The position numbers and the translations under genes are program-made. DNA of 52,091 nucleotides from CALMEC01 sp964393105 (GTDB taxonomy: Bacteria; Actinomycetota; Thermoleophilia; Miltoncostaeales; Miltoncostaeaceae): assembly GCA_964393105.1 (NCBI GenBank), contig CAYMSM010000016.1, forward strand, positions 1 to 52,091, given 5' to 3'. The stretch's first letter is position 1. Each line of letters begins with the position of its first letter. This document shows, in pieces, positions 1-8,016 of this stretch. The notes under the pieces were generated by a model, which saw nothing but the letters and a program-made list of their open reading frames with translations, had not been told where the DNA came from and ran no database searches.

Positions 1-130
1 ACAGGTCGCCCTTGGTTTCGCGGTCCTCCGTCGGTACGGCATCGAGCAGGTCACGGCGGGTTGGAGATGCCCCGGACCAGAAGGAGTTCCAGATCTGCTC
101 GACCTGGCTCTTGATCTCACCGGTGAGCAT
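1..130 (-). pseudogene. hsdM: Internally deleted start of a type I restriction-modification M subunit
   Basis: The minus strand opens with ATG at 130 behind a GGAGG site. The first 20 codons match the usual HsdM start (MLTGEIKSQVEQIWNSFWSG). The family normally continues here with G-ISNP and about 100 more residues. Instead the frame runs almost at once into DRETKGDL, a motif normally found near residue 130, just before the methyltransferase domain. In the +1 frame the bases after the deletion point still read GISNP. I infer a deletion of roughly 100 codons that happened to keep an open frame. The window edge cuts the gene, so the rest of hsdM and its hsdS/hsdR partners cannot be checked. Confidence 0.65.
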
Positions 131-374
131 CCGACCCCTCCTCATGGTTGCCAGCTCATCGAGAGTCCGGGTCAGACTACCGAGACGCGATGGTGAAGGA
201 AGATCCGGCGATCCCTCGTTTCGACTGCTTTGCGGCGGGTGCGCGGAAGTGTCTGCTGAGTCGCTGATCGTCACGATATTTGCGAGGCACTCTCGAGCTG
301 CGTCCGAGGCGTCGGTTGAGCCGTACCGCGACGATCCCGGTCCTCCCCACACCGTCTCTGTGGATAATGCGGCA

Positions 375-851
375 ATGCCCAACGTGCCCAAGCCCAAGCC
401 GTCGGTGATCGAGCAGTCCATCGAGATCGACTGCCCAGTCGAGAAGTTGTTTCGCTTCCACTGCGACACCCGCAACGCGCCGCGAGTGTCACCTGGGGTT
501 GAGTTCGAGTCGATCGACGGGACGTTCCCGCTGCGCGACGGCGGGATCGTGACGATCGTGATGCGGCAGAAGCCGATTCCGTTCCGGATGACGTGGCGAT
601 TTCGCGTCGAGGCGGTCGTGCTGAACCGGGCGATCGTCGACGTGGCGGTGAAATCACCGTTCGCCGCGTGGCGCCACGAGCACCGGTTCGAGCCGCTCGG
701 TCACGATCGGTGCCGACTGACCGACCGGATCACCTACCGGCCCCCGTTCGGGCCGATGGGCGCGATCGGCGACAGGCTCATCGTCAACCGGATGCTGCGA
801 AAGACGTTCGAGCAGCGCCAGGTGCTGACCAAGCGCCTGATGGAGCAATGA
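375..851 (+). CDS. SRPBCC / START-like ligand-binding protein
   Basis: A 158-aa protein of the SRPBCC (Bet v1-like) fold, close to the cyclase/dehydrase-like group that opens with IEIDCPVEKLFRFHCDTRN. The strand pattern W-R-F-x-V and the C-terminal helix with DRLIVNRMLRKTFEQRQ fit the family, which binds hydrophobic ligands in a cavity. I chose ATG 375 because the family fold begins about 15 residues later; the frame stays open upstream to about position 12, but that part shows no domain. Its stop overlaps the next gene by 4 nt (ATGA), so the two are probably co-translated. No ligand can be named. Confidence 0.8.
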   Translation: MPNVPKPKPSVIEQSIEIDCPVEKLFRFHCDTRNAPRVSPGVEFESIDGTFPLRDGGIVTIVMRQKPIPFRMTWRFRVEAVVLNRAIVDVAVKSPFAAWRHEHRFEPLGHDRCRLTDRITYRPPFGPMGAIGDRLIVNRMLRKTFEQRQVLTKRLMEQ

Positions 852-1825
852 AGGCGGTCGTCACCATTGGCGCGGGCGGCCCCGAGGTGCTCAAGATCGC
901 CGAGGTTCCCGATCCGACACCGGCCGCAGGAGAGGTCCTGATCCGGGTCCGTGCCACGGCGGTCAACCGCGCAGACCTGATGCAACGGGCCGGCAACTAC
1001 CCGCCCCCGCGGGGTGCGAGCGACATCATCGGACTCGAGTGCGCAGGAGAGGTCACGGCACTCGGTGACGGGGTGCGCGGCCTGCGGATCGGGGACCGGG
1101 TCATGGCGCTGCTCTCCGGCGGCGGCTACGCAGAGCTCGTCACCGCCCCCGCCGGGCACACGATGCCCATCCCGCAGAACATGTCATGGGAGGACGCCGC
1201 GGCCATCCCCGAGGTGTTCCTGACCGCGTCGTTGACGCTGCGCATGCTCGGCCGGTTGGACGAGGGCGAGGTCGCCCTGATCCACTCGGCCTCCAGCGGC
1301 GTCGGCACGGCCGCCATCCAGATCGCGCGTGAGCTGGGGGCCCGGACGCTCGCGACCTCGCGCACACGCGAGCGGCTGCGCCTGCCCGAGGAGCTCGGGG
1401 CCGAGGGCATCCTCGTCACCGATGGGGCGTTCGCCGAACAGGTACGCGCACTCACGGCCGACCGTGGCGCCGACGTGGTCCTGGACTTGGTGGGCGCGGC
1501 GTACTGGGAGCAGAACGTGGCTTCCCTCGCCCGCGGCGGCCGCATCATCCTGACCGGCCTCGTGGGCGGACGGCGCGCCGAGGCAGACCTGGGCACCCTG
1601 CTCAGCCTGCAGGCGACGGTCATCGGGAGCACGCTTCGTGGACGCACTGTCGACGAGAAGGCAGCCATCGTCGCCGCGTTCGCCGAGTGGGGGCTGCCAA
1701 GGCTCACTCTGGGAATCCTTCGCCCCATCGTGCACGAGGTGCTCGACTTGGAGCAGGTCGCCGATGCCCACCGGCTCGTCGGAGCCGACAGCGCCGTCGG
1801 AAAAGTGGTGCTTCGGGTCAGCTGA
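848..1825 (+). CDS. NAD(P)H:quinone oxidoreductase, zinc-free MDR family (PIG3-like)
   Basis: A 325-aa medium-chain dehydrogenase/reductase. The N-terminal GroES-like half contains NRADLMQRAGNYPPP and GLECAGEV, both typical of the quinone oxidoreductase/PIG3 branch. The Rossmann half has the nucleotide-binding segment SASSGVGTAAIQIAR. No zinc-ligand cysteines are visible, which fits the zinc-free branch. It probably reduces quinones with NADPH in the cytoplasm. The ATG overlaps the stop of the SRPBCC gene, and a 20-nt hairpin follows the stop. Confidence 0.88.
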   Translation: MKAVVTIGAGGPEVLKIAEVPDPTPAAGEVLIRVRATAVNRADLMQRAGNYPPPRGASDIIGLECAGEVTALGDGVRGLRIGDRVMALLSGGGYAELVTAPAGHTMPIPQNMSWEDAAAIPEVFLTASLTLRMLGRLDEGEVALIHSASSGVGTAAIQIARELGARTLATSRTRERLRLPEELGAEGILVTDGAFAEQVRALTADRGADVVLDLVGAAYWEQNVASLARGGRIILTGLVGGRRAEADLGTLLSLQATVIGSTLRGRTVDEKAAIVAAFAEWGLPRLTLGILRPIVHEVLDLEQVADAHRLVGADSAVGKVVLRVS

Positions 1826-1848
1826 CGTCCCAATCAGCACGACGCGCG

Positions 1849-1868
1849 TTCGCGCGAAACCGCGCGAA
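1849..1868 (+). terminator. Hairpin after the oxidoreductase gene
   Basis: A perfect 8-bp GC stem with arms TTCGCGCG and CGCGCGAA and a 4-nt AAAC loop lies 24 nt after the stop of the quinone oxidoreductase. There is no T-tract, as is common for actinobacterial terminators. Confidence 0.45.
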
Positions 1869-1943
1869 GCAGGACGACCCTTGCGCTGCGACGTGCCGGC
1901 TTGGAAGTATTTCGGTCGGAACAACGATACGGAGGAGTGACTC

Positions 1944-2063
1944 ATGAAGAAGATCCTGATCGCGATAGGACTCGGCGGCCTCGTCTACTGGTTGACCCAA
2001 AAGCGGGGCAACAACGACGAGTTCAAGTTCACCGAGATCCCCCCCGATCGACCCGACGACTGA
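1944..2063 (+). CDS. Small single-span membrane peptide, 39 aa
   Basis: ATG follows a strong GGAGGAG site (1931-1937). The peptide starts MKKILIAIGLGGLVYWLTQK and so has two lysines followed by about 15 hydrophobic residues, then a short acidic and proline-rich tail ending DRPDD. This fits a one-helix membrane peptide with its tail on one side. Short proteins of this shape are common in actinobacteria, but I cannot name a function. The good ribosome binding site, K/K start and GC-rich third positions support a real gene. Confidence 0.65.
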   Translation: MKKILIAIGLGGLVYWLTQKRGNNDEFKFTEIPPDRPDD

Positions 2064-2234
2064 GGCGGGTCGCGCACGAAGCAGCTCTTCGCGTGGGTGC
2101 GCGACGGTGAGCCTGCGGCCTGGACCGGGCGTGCAGGATCAAGCTCGACGATCTGACCCGGACAGGCGTGCCGCCGCGGGCGTCGGCGCGGAGCTGGTGC
2201 GGATCCGCCCTGCGCTCGACCGCACCGGCCATCG

Positions 2235-3947
2235 TCACTCGCTCCCTCTGATCGCCTGGCGCAGGCGCTGCAGCAGATCCTGCAGCCGCAAGAAGCTCTC
2301 GACCTCCCCCGCCTCGCGCGCGGCGTGCGCACGACGCTCGAGCAGGCGTTCCTGCAACCGGTATGTCGCTTCACGAAGCGCAGCTTCGGCCGGCGCCTCG
2401 TCGAGGACCGCAGCCTGCAGATCGACCGCCAGCTCCGAAAGCTCCTCGGGCCAGCGCGACGGGGGCTCGCCCGATGCGATGAGCGCGAACGCCCGCCGGT
2501 GCAGCGGCTCGTCGAACGCATCCTCGGCGAGATCGCCGACGTACTTGCCGGCGACATCCGGCAGGGCGACCGCCAGTGCCAGCAGCCGTCGCTCGCGGGC
2601 CTCATCCGGGCTGACGCGCGCCCCTGAGCTTCGGCGCGTCGACCCCCTGGCCGCCGCGGCGTTGACACGGACCGCGGTCCGAAGGTCATCCTCGAGCACC
2701 CGCGAGAGGCCGAGCCGGCTCGCCGCGAGCTTGACCGCATCGTCCTTTTCGATGGACTCGGGGAACCGTCGAAGGAGCGCAGTGACGTCCTCTAGGGCCG
2801 CGCCCCGCTCGCTTGCCGAACGTCCGGCGCGGGCAATCCGCGCCCTGACCAGATACGCCATCATCGGCTCGGGGCGCTCGACCGCCTCGCGGAGTGTGAT
2901 CAGCCCCTCGTCGTCACCGGCGAGGTCCCCTGGGTCGCGCCCAGGGGGAAACGGCACGGCAGACAATCGCACCGCCACGCCCGCCGCCGCCTCGACCGAC
3001 CGCCACGCGGCGTCCTGTCCGGCCTGGTCGCCGTCGAAGCACAACCGCACTTCGTCGGCGGTGCGGGCGAGCAGGCGAAGCTGCTCCGTGGTCAAGGACG
3101 TACCCATGCAAGCGACCGCATTGTCCATCCCGGCCTTGGCCATGCCGAGTACGTCCGTGTAGCCCTCGGCCACGGCGACCCAGCCGGCCCGGCTCGCCGC
3201 GCCACGCGCCTGGTCCAGGTTGAACAAGAGCCGGCGCTTGCGAAAGCCGGAGCCCTCGGCGCTGTTGACGTACTTGGCGCGCTCGTTGGGATCGAGCGTT
3301 CGCCCGCCGAACCCCTGCACCCGCCCGCGCGCGTCACAGATCGGGAACATGATGCGCGACGTGAAGAAGTCGCCGCCGTCACGCCGGACGAGGCCCGCGT
3401 CGACGAGATCCTGGCGCGTGAACCCCTGCTTCGCGGCGCGGCCCGCGAGGACGTTCCCTGACCCCGGGGCGTACCCCACCTTGAATCGCCGCACGAGCGC
3501 CTCCTCGAACCCGCGCTCGGCCAGGTAGCGACGGGCCGGCTCGGCCTCGTCTGCCTTCCACAGGTACGCCGCGTAGAAATCGCCCGCGCGGCCGAGCAGC
3601 TGCAGCCGGCGCGCGCTCGCGGCGCGCTCGGCCTCTTCTTGGGCCGAGACCTCCTGATAGCGCACCTCGATGTTGAAGCGGTCGGCGAGCGCTTCGATGG
3701 CCTCGCTGAAGCTGCCCGCCCCCTCGCGCTCGCGCATCCAGGTGATGGCGTCACCCTTGGCGCCGCACCCGAAGCAGTAGTAGTTGCGGTGGTCGGGCAT
3801 GATCGTGAACGACGGCGAGTTCTCGTCGTGAAACGGGCAGCGCGCCCAGAACCGGCCGCCACGGCGCACGAGCTCGACCCGTCCCCGGAGCAGCTCGACG
3901 AGGTCCGCGGCCTGGCGGACCTGCTCGACGCTGTCCGGATCGATCAT
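2235..3947 (-). CDS. dnaG: DNA primase
   Basis: A 570-aa bacterial primase that makes RNA primers at the replication fork with DnaB. The N-terminal CHC2 zinc finger is visible: CPFHDENSPSF, then CFGCGAKGD about 20 residues later. The catalytic core shows RVQGFGGRTLDPNERAKYVN. The TOPRIM domain shows EGYTDVLGM and the metal site FDGDQAG. The C-terminal third, the helicase-binding part, is less conserved. I use ATG 3947 (MIDPDSVEQV); a GTG two codons upstream is also possible. It lies downstream of nth with a 224-bp gap that holds a MITE-like element. Confidence 0.96.
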   Translation of the reverse strand: MIDPDSVEQVRQAADLVELLRGRVELVRRGGRFWARCPFHDENSPSFTIMPDHRNYYCFGCGAKGDAITWMREREGAGSFSEAIEALADRFNIEVRYQEVSAQEEAERAASARRLQLLGRAGDFYAAYLWKADEAEPARRYLAERGFEEALVRRFKVGYAPGSGNVLAGRAAKQGFTRQDLVDAGLVRRDGGDFFTSRIMFPICDARGRVQGFGGRTLDPNERAKYVNSAEGSGFRKRRLLFNLDQARGAASRAGWVAVAEGYTDVLGMAKAGMDNAVACMGTSLTTEQLRLLARTADEVRLCFDGDQAGQDAAWRSVEAAAGVAVRLSAVPFPPGRDPGDLAGDDEGLITLREAVERPEPMMAYLVRARIARAGRSASERGAALEDVTALLRRFPESIEKDDAVKLAASRLGLSRVLEDDLRTAVRVNAAAARGSTRRSSGARVSPDEARERRLLALAVALPDVAGKYVGDLAEDAFDEPLHRRAFALIASGEPPSRWPEELSELAVDLQAAVLDEAPAEAALREATYRLQERLLERRAHAAREAGEVESFLRLQDLLQRLRQAIRGSE

Positions 3948-3975
3948 CGGCACGGACGGCAGCGTACTAGTGCCC

Positions 3976-4159
3976 TGTCTCACAAGTACCTTTGCGATCT
4001 GGCGGCTGCAAGACTCCGCCGGATTTGATCCGTTGACGCAAGGAGCATTCGCCTCGAGAGCTGTCCTCGCCTGCGCCCCATGTTCAACACATGGGGCGCA
4101 GCCTGCGTCCTTGTCCGTCAGGTTCTCACTCGCCGTATCATCGAAGGACTCGTGAGACA
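3976..4159. mobile_element. 184-bp MITE-like element with terminal inverted repeats
   Basis: The left end TGTCTCACAAGT (3976-3987) and the reverse complement of the right end (4148-4159) agree at 11 of 12 positions. In the middle is a perfect 12-bp stem (4072-4083 with 4089-4100) around a 5-nt loop. The element encodes no plausible protein and fills the nth-dnaG gap. I see no clear target-site duplication. It could instead be an intergenic regulatory or terminator structure. Confidence 0.5.
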
Positions 4160-4171
4160 CTGGACCAGGCG

Positions 4172-4855
4172 CTACGCGTCGCTGCGCCGCTTCGCTGAGC
4201 GTTGCATGGCGACAGCGGTCGCAGCGGACGGGCAGAAGTCCGCCATCACGCACTCGCCGCACCGGGGTCGGCGGGCGATGCAGACGCGCCGGCCGTGGTA
4301 GATCATCCGCATCGTCGTATCGGACCAGACCCGCCGCGGCCAAAGGGCCATCAGGTCGCGCTCGACCTTGACCGGATCCGTCGCGGTCGTCAGCCCGAGC
4401 ATCCGCGACACACGAAGAACGTGGGTGTCCACGACGACGCCGGGGACGCCGAACCAGTGGCCCAGGATCACGTTGGCGGTCTTGCGTCCGACCCCGGGCA
4501 GCGTGACGAGGTCCTCCATCCTGCCGGGCAGCTCGCCCCCAAACCGCTCGGTCACCGCCTGCGCCATCCCCCGCAGCGACTTCGCCTTGGCGCGGAAGAA
4601 CCCGGTGGAATGGATCAGCGCCTCGAGTTCCTCGAGCTGGGCGCACGCCATCGACGCCGCGTCCGGGAACCGGGCGAAGAGCGCCGGCGTGACCTGGTTG
4701 ACGCGCTCATCCGTGCATTGGGCCGAGAGGATCACGGCGGCCAGCAACTGAAACGAACTCACATGGTCGAGCGGGATGTGGATGTCGGGGTACTCGGCCG
4801 CGAGGCGATCGACGACAAGCGGCGCCCGGCCACGCGGCGTTCGAGGTCGACCCAC
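4172..4855 (-). CDS. nth: Endonuclease III
   Basis: A 227-aa DNA glycosylase/AP lyase for oxidised pyrimidines in base excision repair. The helix-hairpin-helix reads LPGVGRKTANVILG and holds the catalytic lysine. The catalytic aspartate is in VVVDTHVLRVSRMLG. The 4Fe-4S cluster ligands follow the family pattern C-x6-C-x2-C-x5-C in CIARRPRCGECVMADFC. The start is GTG 4855, three nt after the stop of the small membrane protein gene, so the two are probably one transcript. Confidence 0.96.
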   Translation of the reverse strand: MGRPRTPRGRAPLVVDRLAAEYPDIHIPLDHVSSFQLLAAVILSAQCTDERVNQVTPALFARFPDAASMACAQLEELEALIHSTGFFRAKAKSLRGMAQAVTERFGGELPGRMEDLVTLPGVGRKTANVILGHWFGVPGVVVDTHVLRVSRMLGLTTATDPVKVERDLMALWPRRVWSDTTMRMIYHGRRVCIARRPRCGECVMADFCPSAATAVAMQRSAKRRSDA

Positions 4856-4858
4856 GCG

Positions 4859-5170
4859 CTACTCGCCCTGGCGCGGAAGCCGGAGCCGGAACACCAGCAC
4901 GCACACGGCGACGACCGTAAGCAGGGCGCCCACGATGCTGAGCGGCAACGTCAACGACGTGACGAAGAACGTCGCCTTGTCGGGCGTGCCCTGCTGGAAG
5001 TCCAGTTGAACTGTCCCGCAGTACGCGGCCCCCGCAATCGTGACGAGACCTGCCACGAGCACCACGATCGCGGCGGCGTCGCGACCGACTGGCGCGTCCT
5101 CTGGCTCGATGGACTCCTCGACCGGCGGTTCGTCCGGTTCGTCGATGGTGTAGTTGTCGTCGTCGCTCAT
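4859..5170 (-). CDS. Small two-span membrane protein
   Basis: A 103-aa protein. The first 35 residues are very acidic (many D, E and P) and are followed by two hydrophobic spans, AAIVVLVAGLVTIAGAAYCG and a second near the C-terminus (LPLSIVGALLTVVAVCVLVF), ending in a short basic tail. ATG 5170 has a GGAGG site at suitable distance. It is transcribed toward nth and divergently from the flavoprotein reductase gene. I do not recognise the family. Confidence 0.7.
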   Translation of the reverse strand: MSDDDNYTIDEPDEPPVEESIEPEDAPVGRDAAAIVVLVAGLVTIAGAAYCGTVQLDFQQGTPDKATFFVTSLTLPLSIVGALLTVVAVCVLVFRLRLPRQGE

Positions 5171-5232
5171 CGCCAATCCTCCGGGGTCGCGCGAGTCGGC
5201 GCATTCTGGCACCGTGCCACGTTCGCGGTACC

Positions 5233-5238
5233 TACAAT
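5233..5238 (+). promoter_or_regulatory. Candidate -10 element of a near-leaderless promoter
   Basis: TACAAT matches the sigma-70 -10 consensus at five of six positions. Its expected transcription start (about 5245) falls two nt before the GTG at 5247 of the flavoprotein gene. No good -35 is visible at 16-18 bp. The site lies in the 76-bp divergent gap. Confidence 0.4.
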
Positions 5239-5246
5239 GCGAGGTT

Positions 5247-6392
5247 GTGGAACTCTTCGACGTCATCGTGGTCGGCGCGGGTCCGGCGGGGTCGACCGCG
5301 GCACATCGGCTCGCCTCCGAAGGCGCGCGCGTCGCGTTGCTCGACAGGGCGCGGTTTCCGCGCGACAAGCCGTGCGGCGGCGGCATCACGGTCCGCGGGC
5401 TCAACCACCTGCCGATCGACGTGACGCCGGTCGTCGAGGACAGGGTCACCCACGTCGAATTGGGATTCGGGTACCGCGACCGATTCGTGCGCAGTGCCGA
5501 CGAGCCCCTTGTGCTGATGACCCAGCGCCGGCGCCTCGACGCGCACCTGGCCGAGCAGGCCGCCGCCCGCGGCGCGGACTTTCGCGACGGTGTGCGCGTC
5601 CGGGGGATCGATCTGCAGCCGCAGGGGGCGGTCGTGGCGACCGACACCGACCGCATCGGCGCGCGTGTGGTGATCGGCGCGGACGGCTGCAACGGGGTCA
5701 GTGCCAAAGCGCTGGGCCTCGCGACCGGCGTCACCTATGGGGTGGCGTACGAAGGCAACGTGCCGTGGGGCGCGATCGACGCAGACCGGTGGCGTGGCCG
5801 GATGTGGCTCGAATTCGACACGGTGCCCGGTGGATACGCGTGGGTGTTCCCAAAGGGTGAGCACGCGAACCTGGGCGTCGGCGGCTGGGGCCGCGAGGCG
5901 CCGAACCTGCGCGAGCACCTCGCCCGCCTGTGCGCCGAGGCCGGGGTTGCGCCTGACGCGATACTGAATGTCCGTGGATACCGGCTGCCGCTGCGCCGTC
6001 CGGGCGCCAGGGTGGCGCAGGGGCCCGCGCTCGTCATCGGCGACGCCGCGGGCCTTGTCGATCCCATGTCAGGCGACGGCATGTACGAGGCGTTTCTCTC
6101 GAGCCGCCTCGCAGCCGGGGCGGTGCTGGACCTGCTGGCCGGATGCACAGCGAGCCTCGATGGCTTCCAGGCGACGCTGGACGGGGCGCTGTCGCGCCAC
6201 CGTGCCGTCTCGTGGGCCGGCAAGCTCCTGTTCGAGCAGGCACCGGGGCTGGCGTCGCGCCTGGCCAGGTCCCAGCGCCTGTGGCCCAAGGTGGTCCGGC
6301 GCATCCGTGGCGAGTCGGGAGACCATCACGAGCCGGGGGGCGCGCGGCTGGAGACGATCTCGCGCGCGATCTACCGGCCCGCGCGGGGTTGA
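5247..6392 (+). CDS. FAD-dependent geranylgeranyl reductase family oxidoreductase
   Basis: A 381-aa flavoprotein. The N-terminal FAD Rossmann motif is VIVVGAGPAGSTAAHRLA, followed by the family signature DRARFPRDKPCGGGIT, and the second FAD motif is GDAAGLVDPMSGDGMYEAF. These mark the geranylgeranyl reductase/halogenase-like branch, which saturates isoprenoid chains of menaquinone or lipids or acts on related substrates; the exact substrate is not readable here. The start is GTG 5247, giving MELFDVIVVGAG; the frame upstream is open but unconserved. A -10 box sits just before the start, so the mRNA may be leaderless. Confidence 0.88.
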   Translation: MELFDVIVVGAGPAGSTAAHRLASEGARVALLDRARFPRDKPCGGGITVRGLNHLPIDVTPVVEDRVTHVELGFGYRDRFVRSADEPLVLMTQRRRLDAHLAEQAAARGADFRDGVRVRGIDLQPQGAVVATDTDRIGARVVIGADGCNGVSAKALGLATGVTYGVAYEGNVPWGAIDADRWRGRMWLEFDTVPGGYAWVFPKGEHANLGVGGWGREAPNLREHLARLCAEAGVAPDAILNVRGYRLPLRRPGARVAQGPALVIGDAAGLVDPMSGDGMYEAFLSSRLAAGAVLDLLAGCTASLDGFQATLDGALSRHRAVSWAGKLLFEQAPGLASRLARSQRLWPKVVRRIRGESGDHHEPGGARLETISRAIYRPARG

Positions 6393-6438
6393 GTGCCGGT
6401 CGGCGTAGAATCCGGGTCCCGCGGCAAGGAGCGAGGGG

Positions 6439-8016
6439 ATGCAGGTCAATGTCCGGCTGGGCGGTGAGCTCGCTCGCATGAGCGGAAGAGCACGCCTTGC
6501 GATCGAGCTGGCAGACGGCGCGACGGTCGCCGACGCGCGCAGTGCTCTGCTCGACCGGGTTCCGGAGCTGTCGGGCGCGTTGGATGCGACGTTGCCGCTC
6601 ATCCGCGGCTCTCATGTCGGCGCCGACCATGGCCTGCGCCACGGCGACGAGCTGGCACTCCTCCTGCCCGCGGCTGGCGGCTCACCCGATCAAGGAGCAC
6701 ACATGGCAACACGCACACGGCTCGCCCACCAGACCGTCTTCGTCAACACATACTGCGACGGGGTGTTGCGACCCGATGCCGAGATGCTCGGTCCGGTCCG
6801 CGACGGCGGCCACATCCTCGTCAACACCGCTCCCGGCTGTTGGGGCCCGATGATCACGCCGGCGATCCGTGGTGGGCACGAGGTGACCCAACCCGTCGCG
6901 GTCGAGGGCGCCGAGGTCGGCGACGCGATCGTCATCCGCATCAAAGACGTCGCAGTGACGTCGATGGCGACGGCGTCCGGCAACGACCAGTGGATGGAGG
7001 GGCGTTTCTTCGGGGACCCGTACGTCGCGGGACGATGCCCGGGGTGCGGGATGCTCTACCCCGAGACCAGGGTCGAGGGGATCGGGCCCGAAGCGATCCG
7101 CTGCGTCAGCTGCGGCGCGGATGCGACGCCGTTCACGTTCGCCAACGGCTACACGATCGTGTTTGACGACAACCGCTCCGTCGGGGTGACCGTTCCCAAG
7201 AAGGCGGCCCAGACGATCGCCAAGGACGCCAACCGCTACGCCGCGATGCCCGAGAACTCGCAGCAGAACTCGATCCTTGTGTTCGCCCCCAACGACATCG
7301 TGGGGATGGTCGGCCGCCTGCGCCCGTTCATGGGTCAGCTCGGCACGACCCCTGCGATCACCATGCCGGACTCCCACAACGCCGGTGACTTCGGGTCGTT
7401 CCTCGTGGGCGCGCCACACGAGTTCGGGATCGAGGCCGAGGCGCTCCAGCATCGCACCGACGGGCACATGGACATCGACGCCGCGCGGGCGGGGGCCATC
7501 GTCATCGCCCCCGTCAAGGTCGCGGGCGGCGGTGTGTATCTGGGTGACATGCACGCGTTGCAGGGCGACGGCGAGATCGCCGGTCACACATCCGACGTGT
7601 CCGGGACCGTGACACTCCAGGTCCACGTCATCAAGGGGCTCGCAATCGACGGCCCGATCTTGCTGCCGGTCGCCGAGGACCTGCCGTTCCTCGCCAAGCC
7701 CCTCACCGAAGCCGAGCGCACACGGGCCCTCCAGGTGGGCGCCGTGTGGGGTCTCAAGAAGATCGAGGAGACCGCCCCGATCTCGGTCGTCGGGACCGGA
7801 CCGGACCTGAACGCCGCGACCGACAACGGGTTGGAGCGCGCTTCGTGGCTGCTCGACATGAGCGTCCCCGAGATCAAAAACCGGGCGACGATCACCGGCG
7901 GCATCGAGATCGGTCGCCACCCCGGGGTCGTGCAGGTGACGTTCCGCGCGCCACTCGACCGGCTCATCGCACGGGGCCTGGGTCCCTTCGTCCGCGATCA
8001 ATACGGAATCGGCTAG
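6439..8016 (+). CDS. MoaD/ThiS-like domain fused to acetamidase/formamidase family protein
   Basis: A 525-aa open frame holding two proteins. Residues 1-81 form a MoaD-like ubiquitin fold ending LLLPAAGG, the diglycine where such sulfur carriers normally stop. Residue 89 is a methionine (ATG 6703) with its own AAGGAG site, and the rest is the acetamidase/formamidase fold, with PGCWGPMITPAI near the start. The amidase part carries a zinc-ribbon-like insert with CPGC and CVSC. The codon after Gly-Gly is TCA, one base from TGA. Either this is a genuine fusion or the stop was lost by mutation or read error. The amidase would hydrolyse short-chain amides, but its substrate is unknown. The last 53 bp overlap the next gene tail to tail. 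Confidence 0.82.
   Translation: MQVNVRLGGELARMSGRARLAIELADGATVADARSALLDRVPELSGALDATLPLIRGSHVGADHGLRHGDELALLLPAAGGSPDQGAHMATRTRLAHQTVFVNTYCDGVLRPDAEMLGPVRDGGHILVNTAPGCWGPMITPAIRGGHEVTQPVAVEGAEVGDAIVIRIKDVAVTSMATASGNDQWMEGRFFGDPYVAGRCPGCGMLYPETRVEGIGPEAIRCVSCGADATPFTFANGYTIVFDDNRSVGVTVPKKAAQTIAKDANRYAAMPENSQQNSILVFAPNDIVGMVGRLRPFMGQLGTTPAITMPDSHNAGDFGSFLVGAPHEFGIEAEALQHRTDGHMDIDAARAGAIVIAPVKVAGGGVYLGDMHALQGDGEIAGHTSDVSGTVTLQVHVIKGLAIDGPILLPVAEDLPFLAKPLTEAERTRALQVGAVWGLKKIEETAPISVVGTGPDLNAATDNGLERASWLLDMSVPEIKNRATITGGIEIGRHPGVVQVTFRAPLDRLIARGLGPFVRDQYGIG

Noticed and set aside
12..374. N-terminal extension of the SRPBCC protein
   Set aside because: The frame is open, but it has no domain, runs antisense to the hsdM start and reads as low-complexity arginine and serine.
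3948..4646. N-terminal extension of dnaG over 230 codons
   Set aside because: It is antisense or out-of-frame shadow of nth and the MITE-like element; the zinc finger begins about 30 residues after ATG 3947, as usual.
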